From assembly GCF_039543385.1 (NCBI RefSeq), contig NZ_BAABJQ010000016.1:124001-188000 (forward strand): DNA of 64,000 nucleotides, written 5' to 3'. This document shows positions 8,725 through 15,980 of the stretch, piece by piece (positions within the stretch are counted from its first letter, which is position 1; the number at the start of each line of letters is the position of its first letter). The stretch is from Rugosimonospora acidiphila (GTDB lineage: Bacteria; Actinomycetota; Actinomycetes; Mycobacteriales; Micromonosporaceae). The position numbers and the translations under genes are program-made. The notes below the pieces were generated by a model. The model did no database searches, was not told where the DNA came from, and worked only from the letters and a program-made list of their open reading frames with translations.

Positions 8725-9132
8725 ATGCGTGCGTCAGGAACGTTCAAGGTGGCCGGCTTCACCCCGGCGCCGGTGGCCGGCCCGGCGATCGAGACGGCGC
8801 TGCCGGTCGGGGTCGCCACCATGGACAAGCTGTACGAGGGTGAGGTGGCGGGTCGCTCGGCCACCCTGTTCACCGCCGCGTTCGATCAGGCCACCAGCAC
8901 CGGCACCTACGTCGCGATGGAGTCCTTCGAGGGGGAGCTGAACGGCCGCGTGGGCGCCTTCAACTTCGCGCACTCGGCGACCACCATGGGCGCGGGCGGC
9001 CAGGACGAATTCTTCATCATCGTTCCGCGCAGCGGAACGGGTGCGCTGGCCGGGATCGGTGGGACGGGCGGCATCGCCGTCGACGCGGACGGTACGCACC
9101 GGATCTGGTTCGACTACGACCTGCGGCGATAG
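8725..9132 (+). CDS. DUF3224 domain-containing protein
   Basis: 135 aa, a single small beta-barrel-type domain (RASGTFKV, YVAMESFEGELNGRVGAFNF, FFIIVPRSGTGALAGIGGTG). Length and motifs match DUF3224. The longer frame back to 8626 was rejected because TACGAT lies 6 nt before this ATG and the extra residues are low-complexity Pro/Gly/Arg. Function is unknown. It is followed by a decayed gene on the other strand. Confidence 0.88.
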   Translation: MRASGTFKVAGFTPAPVAGPAIETALPVGVATMDKLYEGEVAGRSATLFTAAFDQATSTGTYVAMESFEGELNGRVGAFNFAHSATTMGAGGQDEFFIIVPRSGTGALAGIGGTGGIAVDADGTHRIWFDYDLRR

Positions 9133-9143
9133 CGCGCGTCGGG

Positions 9144-9430
9144 TCAGGCCAGCCGCCCGACGGCCGGCGGCTCCCCGCGCAGGTAGCCGGCCAGCGCCTC
9201 GCCCAGCCGTCGGCTGGCGGCCCGGGAATAGTCGCTGGTCAGCGCGGCCGGGTGAGCGGTCGCGACCGTGCGGGGGTGGGTGATTTCACCAGCCAGGCTC
9301 CCGGACGCATCGCCGCGAGCACGGCGCCGTCGATCCGGCTCACCCGCGCCGAGTCATCGGCAGCGGGATCCGCGATCCGGGACGGACCCCACGCCAGCCG
9401 CCCGGTGAGTCCGGGTTCGGTGCCCGACGG
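9144..9430 (-). pseudogene. Remnant of D-isomer-specific 2-hydroxyacid dehydrogenase
   Basis: No long frame, but two pieces in different minus-strand frames read like this family. RIDGAVLAAMRPGAWLV (near 9290-9345) matches the segment before the NAD-domain Arg motif. HPRTVATAHPAALTSDYSR (near 9200-9275) followed by a C-terminal helix and a stop at 9144 matches the C-terminus. The catalytic centre between them, including the usual NxARG and the catalytic Glu and His, is missing, joined by an out-of-frame junction near 9285. This looks like an internal deletion in a discarded gene. Identification is by eye. Confidence 0.6.
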
Positions 9431-9441
9431 GGCGCCCGGGG

Positions 9442-11292
9442 TCAGCCGAAGGTGAAGGAGTACGCGCTCAGGCCCGGCGACAGGGTCACCCGCAGGATGC
9501 CTTGTTCCTGGCTCGTGCGGCTGAGCACCGTATAGATGTTCGGCGCGCCCGAAACCTGGTACGTGGTGGTCTTCCCATCGACCGTGGCGGTGATCGTGCC
9601 GGTACCGCCGACGTCCAGGTAGATGTCGTCGGCCAGGTAGTTGAGCGTGATGCCGGCGTTGGCCTGGGCGGTCAGCGACTCGTCGCTGGCCGACCAGGTG
9701 CCGGTGAGGGCGAACTCGTCGGCGGGTACCGAGGAGGGGTACTTGTAGGTGGCCGTACCGGGCTGCAACGGCGTGTCGCCCCCGTACGTCTGTGCGCGCG
9801 CCAACCCGAGGTACGTCTCCGGGGTCTGGCTCGCGTTGGTCGGCGTGGTGTCGGCGACGTTGGTGGCCGCGGGCAGGCTGACGTTCGGGTTGGCGGCCTG
9901 CAGCAGCTGCCGGATCAGGGACTCCGTGCCGCCGTAGTCGCCCTCGCCGATCGAGACGTTACGCACCGTGCCGGTCGAGTCGATGAGGTAGTCGGCCGGC
10001 CACGACTCGTTGTTGTAGTTGGTCCAGGTCGTGTAGTTGTTGTCCAGCGCGACCGGGTACTTGATGTGCAGCCGGTTGGCGCCGGCCTCGACGTTGCTGG
10101 CCACGTGCTCGAAGGCGTACTCCGGGGTGTGCACCCCGATCACCTCGAAGCCGTCGGCCTGGTACGCCGAGTACCACGCGGTGACATGGGTGATGGCGCG
10201 CTGGCAGTTGATGCAGGAGTACGCCCAGAAGTCGACCAGCACGACCTTGCCCTTGAGCGAGCTGAGGCTAATCGGTGCTCCCCCAGGCGTGTTCAGCCAC
10301 TGGGTGATGCCCGAGATCGCCGGCGCCGCGCCGCAGTTCTCCAGGGTCGCACCGGCGCCCGCCTCCGCCGCCCCCGCGCACGCGGCCAGCGAGCCGCCGG
10401 CGCTGCCTCCGAGGGCCTTCGCGAGGCTGCCCCCGGCAGCGTGCGCCGCCGCGTTCAGGCCGGTGGTGTAGTCCGGGATCGTGCGCTGGATGGCGTCGGT
10501 GATGTTGAACGTGAGCGCCACGGCCAGCCCGATCACCACCACACCGGCGGCGATGCGGATGCGGCGCTGCCGGCGGCGGAAGGCCCGCAGGCGCTCGGCG
10601 AGCCTGCGCCCGGCCAACGCGAAGAACAGCAGCGGAACGGCGTTGCCGGCGGCGTACGCCAGGGTCAGCACGACTGTGCCGCCGCCGATCTTGCCGGTGG
10701 CCCCGGCGACCGCGATGGCCGCGAGGACGGGCCCGGCGCACGGGACGTAGACGGCGCCGAGCGCGAGCCCGAGCACGAAACCCCCGCGCTCCCCGCTCAC
10801 CCCGCGCTGCGGGATCCGCGAGAACGGCAACTCCAGCAGCGCCTGCACCCGCGGCACCATCATGCCGAGGCCGAGCAGCACCAGCACCGCCAGGCCGACC
10901 CAGCGGATGATGTCCTGCGGCACCGGAAGCGCGCGCAACACCAGCGATCCCAGCAGCGTGAAGACGCTGAAGCTCAGCGTGAGCCCGGCCACGACCAGGT
11001 ACGGCCGCCGGCCCGCGCGCCGCTCGCGCTCCCGCTGCTGCGCCGCGAGGCGCTTGCCGACCCGGGGCGCAGCCTTCCCGGCGCCCGGCCTGCCGCTTCC
11101 CGACTTGCCATTCGCCGGACTGTCGTCGCCCGCCGCACCCGGTGCGGTGCGAGCGCTCTGCACGCCGCCGGACAGGAAGATCACCGGGAGGACGGGCAGG
11201 ATGCAGGGCGAGATGCCGGTGATCAGGCCGCCGACGAGACCGATCAGGACGAGCGTGAGCACGGGATCCTCCGGTACCTGGACGGCCTGCAT
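9442..11292 (-). CDS. dipZ: DipZ-like CcdA-thioredoxin fusion (membrane thiol-redox protein)
   Basis: 616 aa in three parts. Residues 1-270 are CcdA-like with six membrane segments and the paired Cys-Pro motifs GISPCILPVLPV and YVPCAGPVL, interrupted by a charged loop (about 45-95). Residues 320-460 are an exported thioredoxin/TlpA-like domain with the redox motif CINC inside VDFWAYSCINCQRA. Residues 480-616 are the C-terminal beta-sandwich of mycobacterial DipZ. Role from family: carries reducing power across the membrane to extracytoplasmic thiols. It stands alone, without cytochrome c maturation neighbours. Confidence 0.92.
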   Translation of the reverse strand: MQAVQVPEDPVLTLVLIGLVGGLITGISPCILPVLPVIFLSGGVQSARTAPGAAGDDSPANGKSGSGRPGAGKAAPRVGKRLAAQQRERERRAGRRPYLVVAGLTLSFSVFTLLGSLVLRALPVPQDIIRWVGLAVLVLLGLGMMVPRVQALLELPFSRIPQRGVSGERGGFVLGLALGAVYVPCAGPVLAAIAVAGATGKIGGGTVVLTLAYAAGNAVPLLFFALAGRRLAERLRAFRRRQRRIRIAAGVVVIGLAVALTFNITDAIQRTIPDYTTGLNAAAHAAGGSLAKALGGSAGGSLAACAGAAEAGAGATLENCGAAPAISGITQWLNTPGGAPISLSSLKGKVVLVDFWAYSCINCQRAITHVTAWYSAYQADGFEVIGVHTPEYAFEHVASNVEAGANRLHIKYPVALDNNYTTWTNYNNESWPADYLIDSTGTVRNVSIGEGDYGGTESLIRQLLQAANPNVSLPAATNVADTTPTNASQTPETYLGLARAQTYGGDTPLQPGTATYKYPSSVPADEFALTGTWSASDESLTAQANAGITLNYLADDIYLDVGGTGTITATVDGKTTTYQVSGAPNIYTVLSRTSQEQGILRVTLSPGLSAYSFTFG

Positions 11293-11503
11293 CGCGATCC
11301 GGTCACGACGCCATCCGCGATGCTGGCAGGCGCCGACCCCCGGCGCACAGGCCGGGGGCCGGTGCGCATCCGCCGGCCGGCCGCCACGAACCTGCCGACA
11401 GACATGGCTCCATGATGCTCAGGCCGGACGACGGCGACCAGGACACCCCGGTACCAAGTCCTTACAGCCCTCTTACGCGGACGGACCCGGCCCCGGGCGG
11501 CGA

Positions 11504-11923
11504 TCAGGACTCACCGATGTCCGAACCCGGCCAGTTGAACGAGCCGCCCTGGTACTCGGTGCCGTCCTCCACGATACAAAACGGATTGCCCCACGGGTCC
11601 CGGGCGAAGAAGGAGCGCTCGCCCCAGGGCTGCACCTCGATCTCGCCGCGCACCGGATCGAGCGCGGCGGACAGCGCCACGGCGCGGGAGCGGACGTCGT
11701 CCAGCGGTTCGCCGGTGGAGAAGTAAACGTGACCCGGATTCGGGCCGGTCCAATCGGGGTCGCCGTCGGCGATGGGGTCCCAGCAGGCGACCAGCACGCC
11801 CTCGCAGTCGAAGTAGTGCCGGCCGGCGGTGACCCGCTCGCCGTCCTGGCCCAGCAGCGTGGCGTAGAAATGCGCGGCGGCATCGATGTCCCCGACCGGC
11901 AGGATCACTCGAAACACACGCAT
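11504..11923 (-). CDS. VOC family protein (glyoxalase/bleomycin-resistance fold)
   Basis: 139 aa with two beta-alpha-beta-beta-beta repeats: VFRVILPVGDIDAAAHFY at the start, and VQPWGERSFFARDPWGNPF near the end, the usual metal-site strand. Specific substrate unknown. The start was set at 11923 because TACGAT (complement 11930-11935) lies 6 nt upstream; the in-frame TTG at 11944 lies above that box. Gap 11293-11503 to the DipZ gene shows no gene. Confidence 0.85.
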   Translation of the reverse strand: MRVFRVILPVGDIDAAAHFYATLLGQDGERVTAGRHYFDCEGVLVACWDPIADGDPDWTGPNPGHVYFSTGEPLDDVRSRAVALSAALDPVRGEIEVQPWGERSFFARDPWGNPFCIVEDGTEYQGGSFNWPGSDIGES

Positions 11924-11949
11924 GGAAGCATCGTATGCGGACAAACCGG

Positions 11950-12247
11950 GCCGGCGGGCCAGGTCCCGGGCGCGGGGCCGGGCGAAACCGCACCCACGAT
12001 GGCCGGCGCCCGCGCAGCCACGCCCCCGAACGGGCCGCCCCCGAACGGGCCGCCCGCGGAGGGGCCGCCGCGGACGGGCCCGCCCGCGGCGGGCGGCGAT
12101 CCGGGATGAAGCGGAGGCCCCGCACCGGACGGAGGCCCACGATCCGGGCCGGCCGGCACTCGAAACGTGCCCGGGTATGGCGGCGCCGGTGGCACCCGCC
12201 GTACCCGGATTGGTCGCCGAGCTGGTGATTCGGGTGGTTCGGGTAGC
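11950..12247. other. Gene-less GC-rich stretch with short tandem repeats
   Basis: No convincing coding frame on either strand; the available frames are Pro/Arg/Gly low-complexity. A 15-bp unit with core CCCCGAACGGGCCGC is repeated twice in tandem near 12025-12054, and a 9-bp GGGTGGTTC-like unit near 12230. It adjoins a decayed gene at 12248. Confidence 0.5.
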
Positions 12248-12574
12248 TCAGGTGGTGATCTTGCCGGTGCCGGCACCGGTGGTCACGATGGACTTCACCG
12301 AGGCGGCCGGGTCGACGGTGTAGGCGTACGGGATGCTGGCCACCGATCCGCCGGTCGGGATCGGACCCGAGATGACCTGGTGGGTACGGCGTGGGGTGAC
12401 CCGGCCGGCGACGGCGGGCGGATCCGTTGAGTTCGCTGCCGGAGGCGGCGTCGCGCGCCGCGGCCAGGAGTTGCCGCCCGATCTGCGGCCCGGGATCGCC
12501 GCGGGCCAGCCAGCCAACTCCGGCGCCCGGAGCGGCTCAGCCGCCACCGGCGTTCGGAGCGGCCCCGTCACCAC
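12248..12574 (-). pseudogene. C-terminal remnant of a probable pectate lyase (PL1-like)
   Basis: The last 35 residues before the stop at 12248 (IPYAYTVDPAASVKSIV then a Gly/Ala-rich GAGTGK ending) resemble the C-terminus of secreted family-1 pectate lyases of actinomycetes. Upstream in frame there is only Pro/Arg low-complexity sequence and no signal peptide or catalytic core, so the body of the gene is gone. A FadR/GntR-like operator pair lies at 12614-12647, where the promoter would be. The family assignment is from memory of such sequences and is tentative. Confidence 0.4.
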
Positions 12575-12613
12575 CGGCGGCCGGAACGGTCCCGGCGCGG
12601 CCGGGCGATCTCG

Positions 12614-12647
12614 TGGTCAGACCATTCTTTGAATATATGGTCTGAAC
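12614..12647. promoter_or_regulatory. GntR/FadR-type operator pair
   Basis: TGGTCAGACCA at 12614-12624 is a perfect odd palindrome of the TGGTxxGACCA kind used by FadR-subfamily GntR regulators. Fourteen bp on, ATGGTCTGAAC (12637-12647) is a second, imperfect site; TCAGACCAT (12617-12625) and ATGGTCTGA (12637-12645) also form a 9-bp inverted repeat. No intact gene follows on either side. Confidence 0.5.
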
Positions 12648-12669
12648 GGGATCAGGCGTTACCCAAACG

Positions 12670-12703
12670 GGCGCCGGGCACCCCAACAGGAATGCCCGGC
12701 GCC
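12670..12703 (-). terminator. Terminator hairpin of aldo/keto reductase gene
   Basis: Perfect 11-bp arms GGCGCCGGGCA (12670-12680) and TGCCCGGCGCC (12693-12703) with a 12-nt loop, 17 nt after the reductase stop. On the minus strand a short CGTTTGGG follows. Confidence 0.75.
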
Positions 12704-12719
12704 AGCGGGTCGTCGATCG

Positions 12720-13769
12720 TTACAGGTACTGCCCGAGCAGCGTCAGGTCGGCCGGGGACAGCCGGTCCCGGGCCGTCTTCGCCTGGTGCCAGTAGGGGTA
12801 CAGCAGCGGGATGGCGCTGACATCGTCCAGCCGCTTGCGCTCCTCCGCGTCCAGGACCAGGTCGGCCGCGGCGAGGTTGTCGGCGAGTTGTTCGCCGGTG
12901 CGGGCGCCGATGACGAGCGAGGTCACCGCCGGCCGGCCGAGCACGTAGGCCAGCGCCACCTGGGCGGCCGAGACGCCGTGCGCCTGACCGATCTCGATGA
13001 GCGCGTCCACGGTGTCGTAGAGCTTCTCCCGGTCGTACACCGGCGGCTCGCCCCACTCGGTCAGCTGCCGGGAACCCGCCGACGGCTGCTGGTCGCGCCG
13101 GTACCGGCCGGACAGCAGGCCGCCCGCGAGCGGGCTCCAGACGAGTACGCCGAGCCCCTGGTCGACGGCGGCGGGGATCAGCTCGTACTCGGCGTCACGG
13201 GCCTGCAGCGAGTAGTAGATCTGCTGGCTGACGAACCGGGGCAGGCCGTGGCGCTCCGCGGTGCCGAGCGCCTTCATCAGCTGCCAACCGGCATAGTTCG
13301 ACGCGCCCACATAGCGCACCTTGCCGGAGCGCACCAGCAGGTCCAGTGCCTCCAGCGTCTCCTCCAGCGGGGTCACGCCGTCCCACTCGTGCACCTGGTA
13401 AAGGTCGATGTGGTCGGTGCCCAGCCGGCGCAGGCTGGCCTCGCAGCCCGAGACGATGTGGTGGCGGGACAGCCCGGCGTCGTTCGGGCCGGAGCCCATC
13501 GACATGCGCACCTTGGTGGCCAGCAGGACCTTGTCCCGGCGGCCACGCAGCACCTCCCCCACGATCTGCTCGGACAGCCCGCCCGAGTAGACGTCGGCGG
13601 TGTCTATCAGGTTCACCCCGGCCGCCAGGCACATGTCCAGCTGCCGGCGAGCCTCGTCCACATCGGTATTACCGACGTTGGCGAAGTTCCCGGTACCGCC
13701 GAACGTCATCGTGCCCATAGTCAACACGGATACCTGCAGGCCGGATCGGCCCAGTGCGCGATACTCCAT
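12720..13769 (-). CDS. Aldo/keto reductase (potassium-channel beta/YghZ-like)
   Basis: 349 aa (beta/alpha)8 barrel. The catalytic tetrad is visible: Asp and Tyr in NLIDTADVYSGG, Lys in LLATKV, His in LYQVHEWD. GLGVLVWSPLAGGLLSGRYR and SLVIGARTGEQL near the C-terminus form the NADP(H) pocket. The start was set at MEYRALGRSGL: TAAGCT (complement 13777-13782) is 7 nt upstream, and the longer frame to 14018 adds only low-complexity residues antisense to the next gene. Substrate is unknown. Confidence 0.92.
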   Translation of the reverse strand: MEYRALGRSGLQVSVLTMGTMTFGGTGNFANVGNTDVDEARRQLDMCLAAGVNLIDTADVYSGGLSEQIVGEVLRGRRDKVLLATKVRMSMGSGPNDAGLSRHHIVSGCEASLRRLGTDHIDLYQVHEWDGVTPLEETLEALDLLVRSGKVRYVGASNYAGWQLMKALGTAERHGLPRFVSQQIYYSLQARDAEYELIPAAVDQGLGVLVWSPLAGGLLSGRYRRDQQPSAGSRQLTEWGEPPVYDREKLYDTVDALIEIGQAHGVSAAQVALAYVLGRPAVTSLVIGARTGEQLADNLAAADLVLDAEERKRLDDVSAIPLLYPYWHQAKTARDRLSPADLTLLGQYL

Positions 13770-13869
13770 GCGCGCCAGCTTAGGCGCTGTTCCGCCGATC
13801 GCCCGGCGGCCGTTGGCCGCACCGGTGGCCGCCGTAGCGCCGCGCACCGAGCGTCCCGGCGGAGACGAC

Positions 13870-14571
13870 TCAGAGTTCGCCGATGCCCGGCCGTCGCCGA
13901 CGCCGCACCACCAACGCCCCACCGCCGAGCAGCCCGACGGCGCACAGCGACACCAGTAGCCAGGCGAGCCACCCGCTCCCGGTACCCGTGTTGGAGGCCA
14001 GCACGACCGGCGGCCCACCGACCGACGCCGAGGCGGCGGCGACGGCGCTCAGGGGCTTGCCCGACGGCGACGCGAATCCCGGCGCGGAGGTTGCCGGCGC
14101 GGAGGTTGCCGGCGTCGCGGTCGCGGTGACCGCTCGGGCCGGAGTGGACTTCGCGGTGACCGTTCGGGCCGCCACGGGCTTCGTCGTGGTGGTCCGGGCC
14201 TCCGGCGTGGCCGCCCGGGTCGCCTTGACCGTCGGGGCGCCGGTGGTGGCCGCGGCCGCGACGATGGTGTACGTGGTGCTCAGGCTGGGCGAGCCCGCCG
14301 CGTTCGCCGTGGCCCGGACCACGTGCTTGCCTGGCGTGCGGTCCTTCGCCGGCGGCAGGCCGTAGAAGCGGCCCCGGCAGCCGTAGTTCTCGTTGTCCGC
14401 GCTCACGGTGGCCAGCGGGCTGGAGTCGAAGAAGAAGCTGACCTGCCCGCGGGACAGGTCGGAGTTCATGGTCGGTTTCTGCCAGTGGAGTTCAATGTCG
14501 AAGTTCTCGCTCGGGGTGCCACTCGTCGCCCCATAGATCTGAGCGTCGGCCGGCAGGGTGGGAGGCGGCAT
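13870..14571 (-). CDS. C-terminally membrane-anchored protein with Thr/Ala-rich stalk
   Basis: 233 aa from ATG 14571; not recognised by name. Residues 1-110 could be an Ig-like or carbohydrate-recognition domain (NFDIELHWQKP, SFFFDSSPLATV, GCRGRFYGLPPA). A Thr/Ala/Pro-rich stalk of about 90 residues follows, built partly of repeated TVTAKST/AVTATAT-like units, then one membrane segment (WLAWLLVSLCAVGLLGGGALVV) and a RRRRR stop-transfer end. No signal peptide is visible at either start (14571 or 14613), odd for a protein with this architecture, so the 5' end may be truncated. Confidence 0.65.
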   Translation of the reverse strand: MPPPTLPADAQIYGATSGTPSENFDIELHWQKPTMNSDLSRGQVSFFFDSSPLATVSADNENYGCRGRFYGLPPAKDRTPGKHVVRATANAAGSPSLSTTYTIVAAAATTGAPTVKATRAATPEARTTTTKPVAARTVTAKSTPARAVTATATPATSAPATSAPGFASPSGKPLSAVAAASASVGGPPVVLASNTGTGSGWLAWLLVSLCAVGLLGGGALVVRRRRRPGIGEL

Positions 14572-14760
14572 CCGGCAACCCCGGTCAGTTCGGGCATGCC
14601 GGACGGCGCGCACCCATCCAAGTCAGGCAGATACCGGTCGCCTGCGACGCGACCGGTCGGGGCGCCCGCGACGGGCGGATTAGCCGGACGGCCCGGCGGG
14701 TACCTACCGATTCGTTAGTCACCGAACGATTCCCCGGCGCTTCGACCAGGAGGTGCAACG

Positions 14761-14958
14761 ATGCGTATCTCAGGCGTCGTCATCGTCATATGGCTCATCA
14801 TTGGGGCGGTCGCCGCCGGTCAACGCGGCTATTTCGGAGATTCCAAAACGAACTGCGCCAAGGCCGGCAACACCGTACTGACCATCATCTCCGGGCCGCT
14901 GAACTACATCGGCGTCAACCCCAAGGTAAATTGCCACACCCCGCAACCCTCGAAGTAA
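14761..14958 (+). CDS. Conserved small membrane protein, function unknown
   Basis: 65 aa with one N-terminal membrane segment (VVIVIWLIIGAVAAG) and a short exposed tail with two Cys (TNCAK, VNCHT) that could form a disulfide outside. AGGAGGTG lies at good spacing before the ATG, so the start is firm. Proteins of this type are widespread in actinomycetes without a known role. Two hairpins follow. Confidence 0.85.
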   Translation: MRISGVVIVIWLIIGAVAAGQRGYFGDSKTNCAKAGNTVLTIISGPLNYIGVNPKVNCHTPQPSK

Positions 14959-15004
14959 CCGCAACGCGCCTCGAAGTGACCGCACACGCCGACCTGGCCG
15001 ACAT

Positions 15005-15038
15005 CGTCGCCGCGCCGAACCTCATCGGCGCGGCGACG
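15005..15038 (+). terminator. Terminator hairpin after the small membrane protein
   Basis: Perfect 14-bp arms (15005-15018 and 15025-15038) with a 6-nt loop, 46 nt downstream of the stop. Confidence 0.7.
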
Positions 15039-15059
15039 ACCGCAATCGCGCCGCAGACC

Positions 15060-15093
15060 GCTCCGGTCCGGGCCCGCGAACCCGGACCGGAGC
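15060..15093 (-). terminator. Terminator hairpin after the molybdenum hydroxylase operon
   Basis: Perfect 13-bp arms GCTCCGGTCCGGG (15060-15072) and CCCGGACCGGAGC (15081-15093) with an 8-nt loop, 30 nt past the stop of the FAD subunit on the minus strand. Confidence 0.7.
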
Positions 15094-15122
15094 CACCCGC
15101 CGAAGGGCCGAGACCTTTCACG

Positions 15123-15980
15123 TCACCCGATACCGGCCGCGGCCGACACCGCCCTACCGGTCAGCACGGTGGCCAGGTGCGAGCGGTACGCCGCCGAGGC
15201 GGTCAGATCGCTGGTCGGCCGGGTACCCTCGCCCGCCGACCCGGCCGCCGACCCGACGGCGTCCGCTGTGGCCGGAGCACCGGTCAGCGCCAGTTCCACG
15301 GCCCGGGCCCGTACCGGCACCGGACCCATGTTCGTCAACGCCACCCGGGCCTCGACGATGGTCCCGTTCTCCCGGCGCACCGCGGCCGCCACGCCCACCA
15401 GCGCCCACGCCTGGGCCATCCGCTGGAACTTCTCGTAATGGCTACCCCAGCCCTCGTGCGCCGGGAAGCGCACGCCGACCAGTACGTCGGCCGGCCCCAA
15501 CGCCGTGGTCAGGTAGTCGACGAAGAAGTCGGCGGCCGGCACGTCGCGCCGCCCTTCCGGCCCGACGATCCGCATCGTTGCGTCCAGCGCGACCGCGACC
15601 GCCGGCAGGTCGCCGGCCGGATCGGCGTGCGCCAGCGAGCCGCCGATCGTGCCCAGGTGCCGCACCTGCCGGTCGGCGACCGTCGCGGTGGCCCGTGCCA
15701 GCAGCGGCACGTACCGGCGGACCAGCGGACTGGCCAGCACGTCGGCGTGCGGCGTCATCGCACCGATCAGCAGGTCGTCACCGTCCTGGCGGATGCCGCG
15801 CAGCTGGGTGATGCCGCCGAGGTCGATGAGCGCACCCGGCGTGGACAGCCGCAGCCGCAGCATTGGAATCAGGCTTTGGCCGCCGGCCAGCACCTTGCCG
15901 TCTTCTCCGGCTTCCGACAGCGCACGCACCGCCTCGTCGACGGTGGATGGACGCTGGTAGTCGAAGGGCACGGGGATCAC
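15123..15980 (-). CDS. Molybdenum hydroxylase FAD-binding medium subunit (CoxM/CutM-like)
   Basis: 285 aa. The FAD-binding motifs of the xanthine dehydrogenase/CO dehydrogenase M subunit are present: AGGQSLIPMLRLRL near residue 32 and HLGTIGGSLAHADPAGDLP near residue 107. It passes electrons from the [2Fe-2S] subunit to FAD. The ATG overlaps the large-subunit stop by 4 bp, the usual S-L-M order of the complex, transcribed right to left. Confidence 0.95.
   Translation of the reverse strand: MIPVPFDYQRPSTVDEAVRALSEAGEDGKVLAGGQSLIPMLRLRLSTPGALIDLGGITQLRGIRQDGDDLLIGAMTPHADVLASPLVRRYVPLLARATATVADRQVRHLGTIGGSLAHADPAGDLPAVAVALDATMRIVGPEGRRDVPAADFFVDYLTTALGPADVLVGVRFPAHEGWGSHYEKFQRMAQAWALVGVAAAVRRENGTIVEARVALTNMGPVPVRARAVELALTGAPATADAVGSAAGSAGEGTRPTSDLTASAAYRSHLATVLTGRAVSAAAGIG

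Noticed and set aside
9502..11415. 637-codon plus-strand frame
   Set aside because: Antisense shadow of the DipZ-like gene.
12025..12054. Possible CRISPR-like repeats
   Set aside because: Only two short head-to-tail units without spacers.
11905..12632. Several frames of 90-145 codons on both strands
   Set aside because: Pro/Arg/Gly low complexity from GC-rich repeats; only the last 35 residues of the minus frame at 12248 look like real protein.
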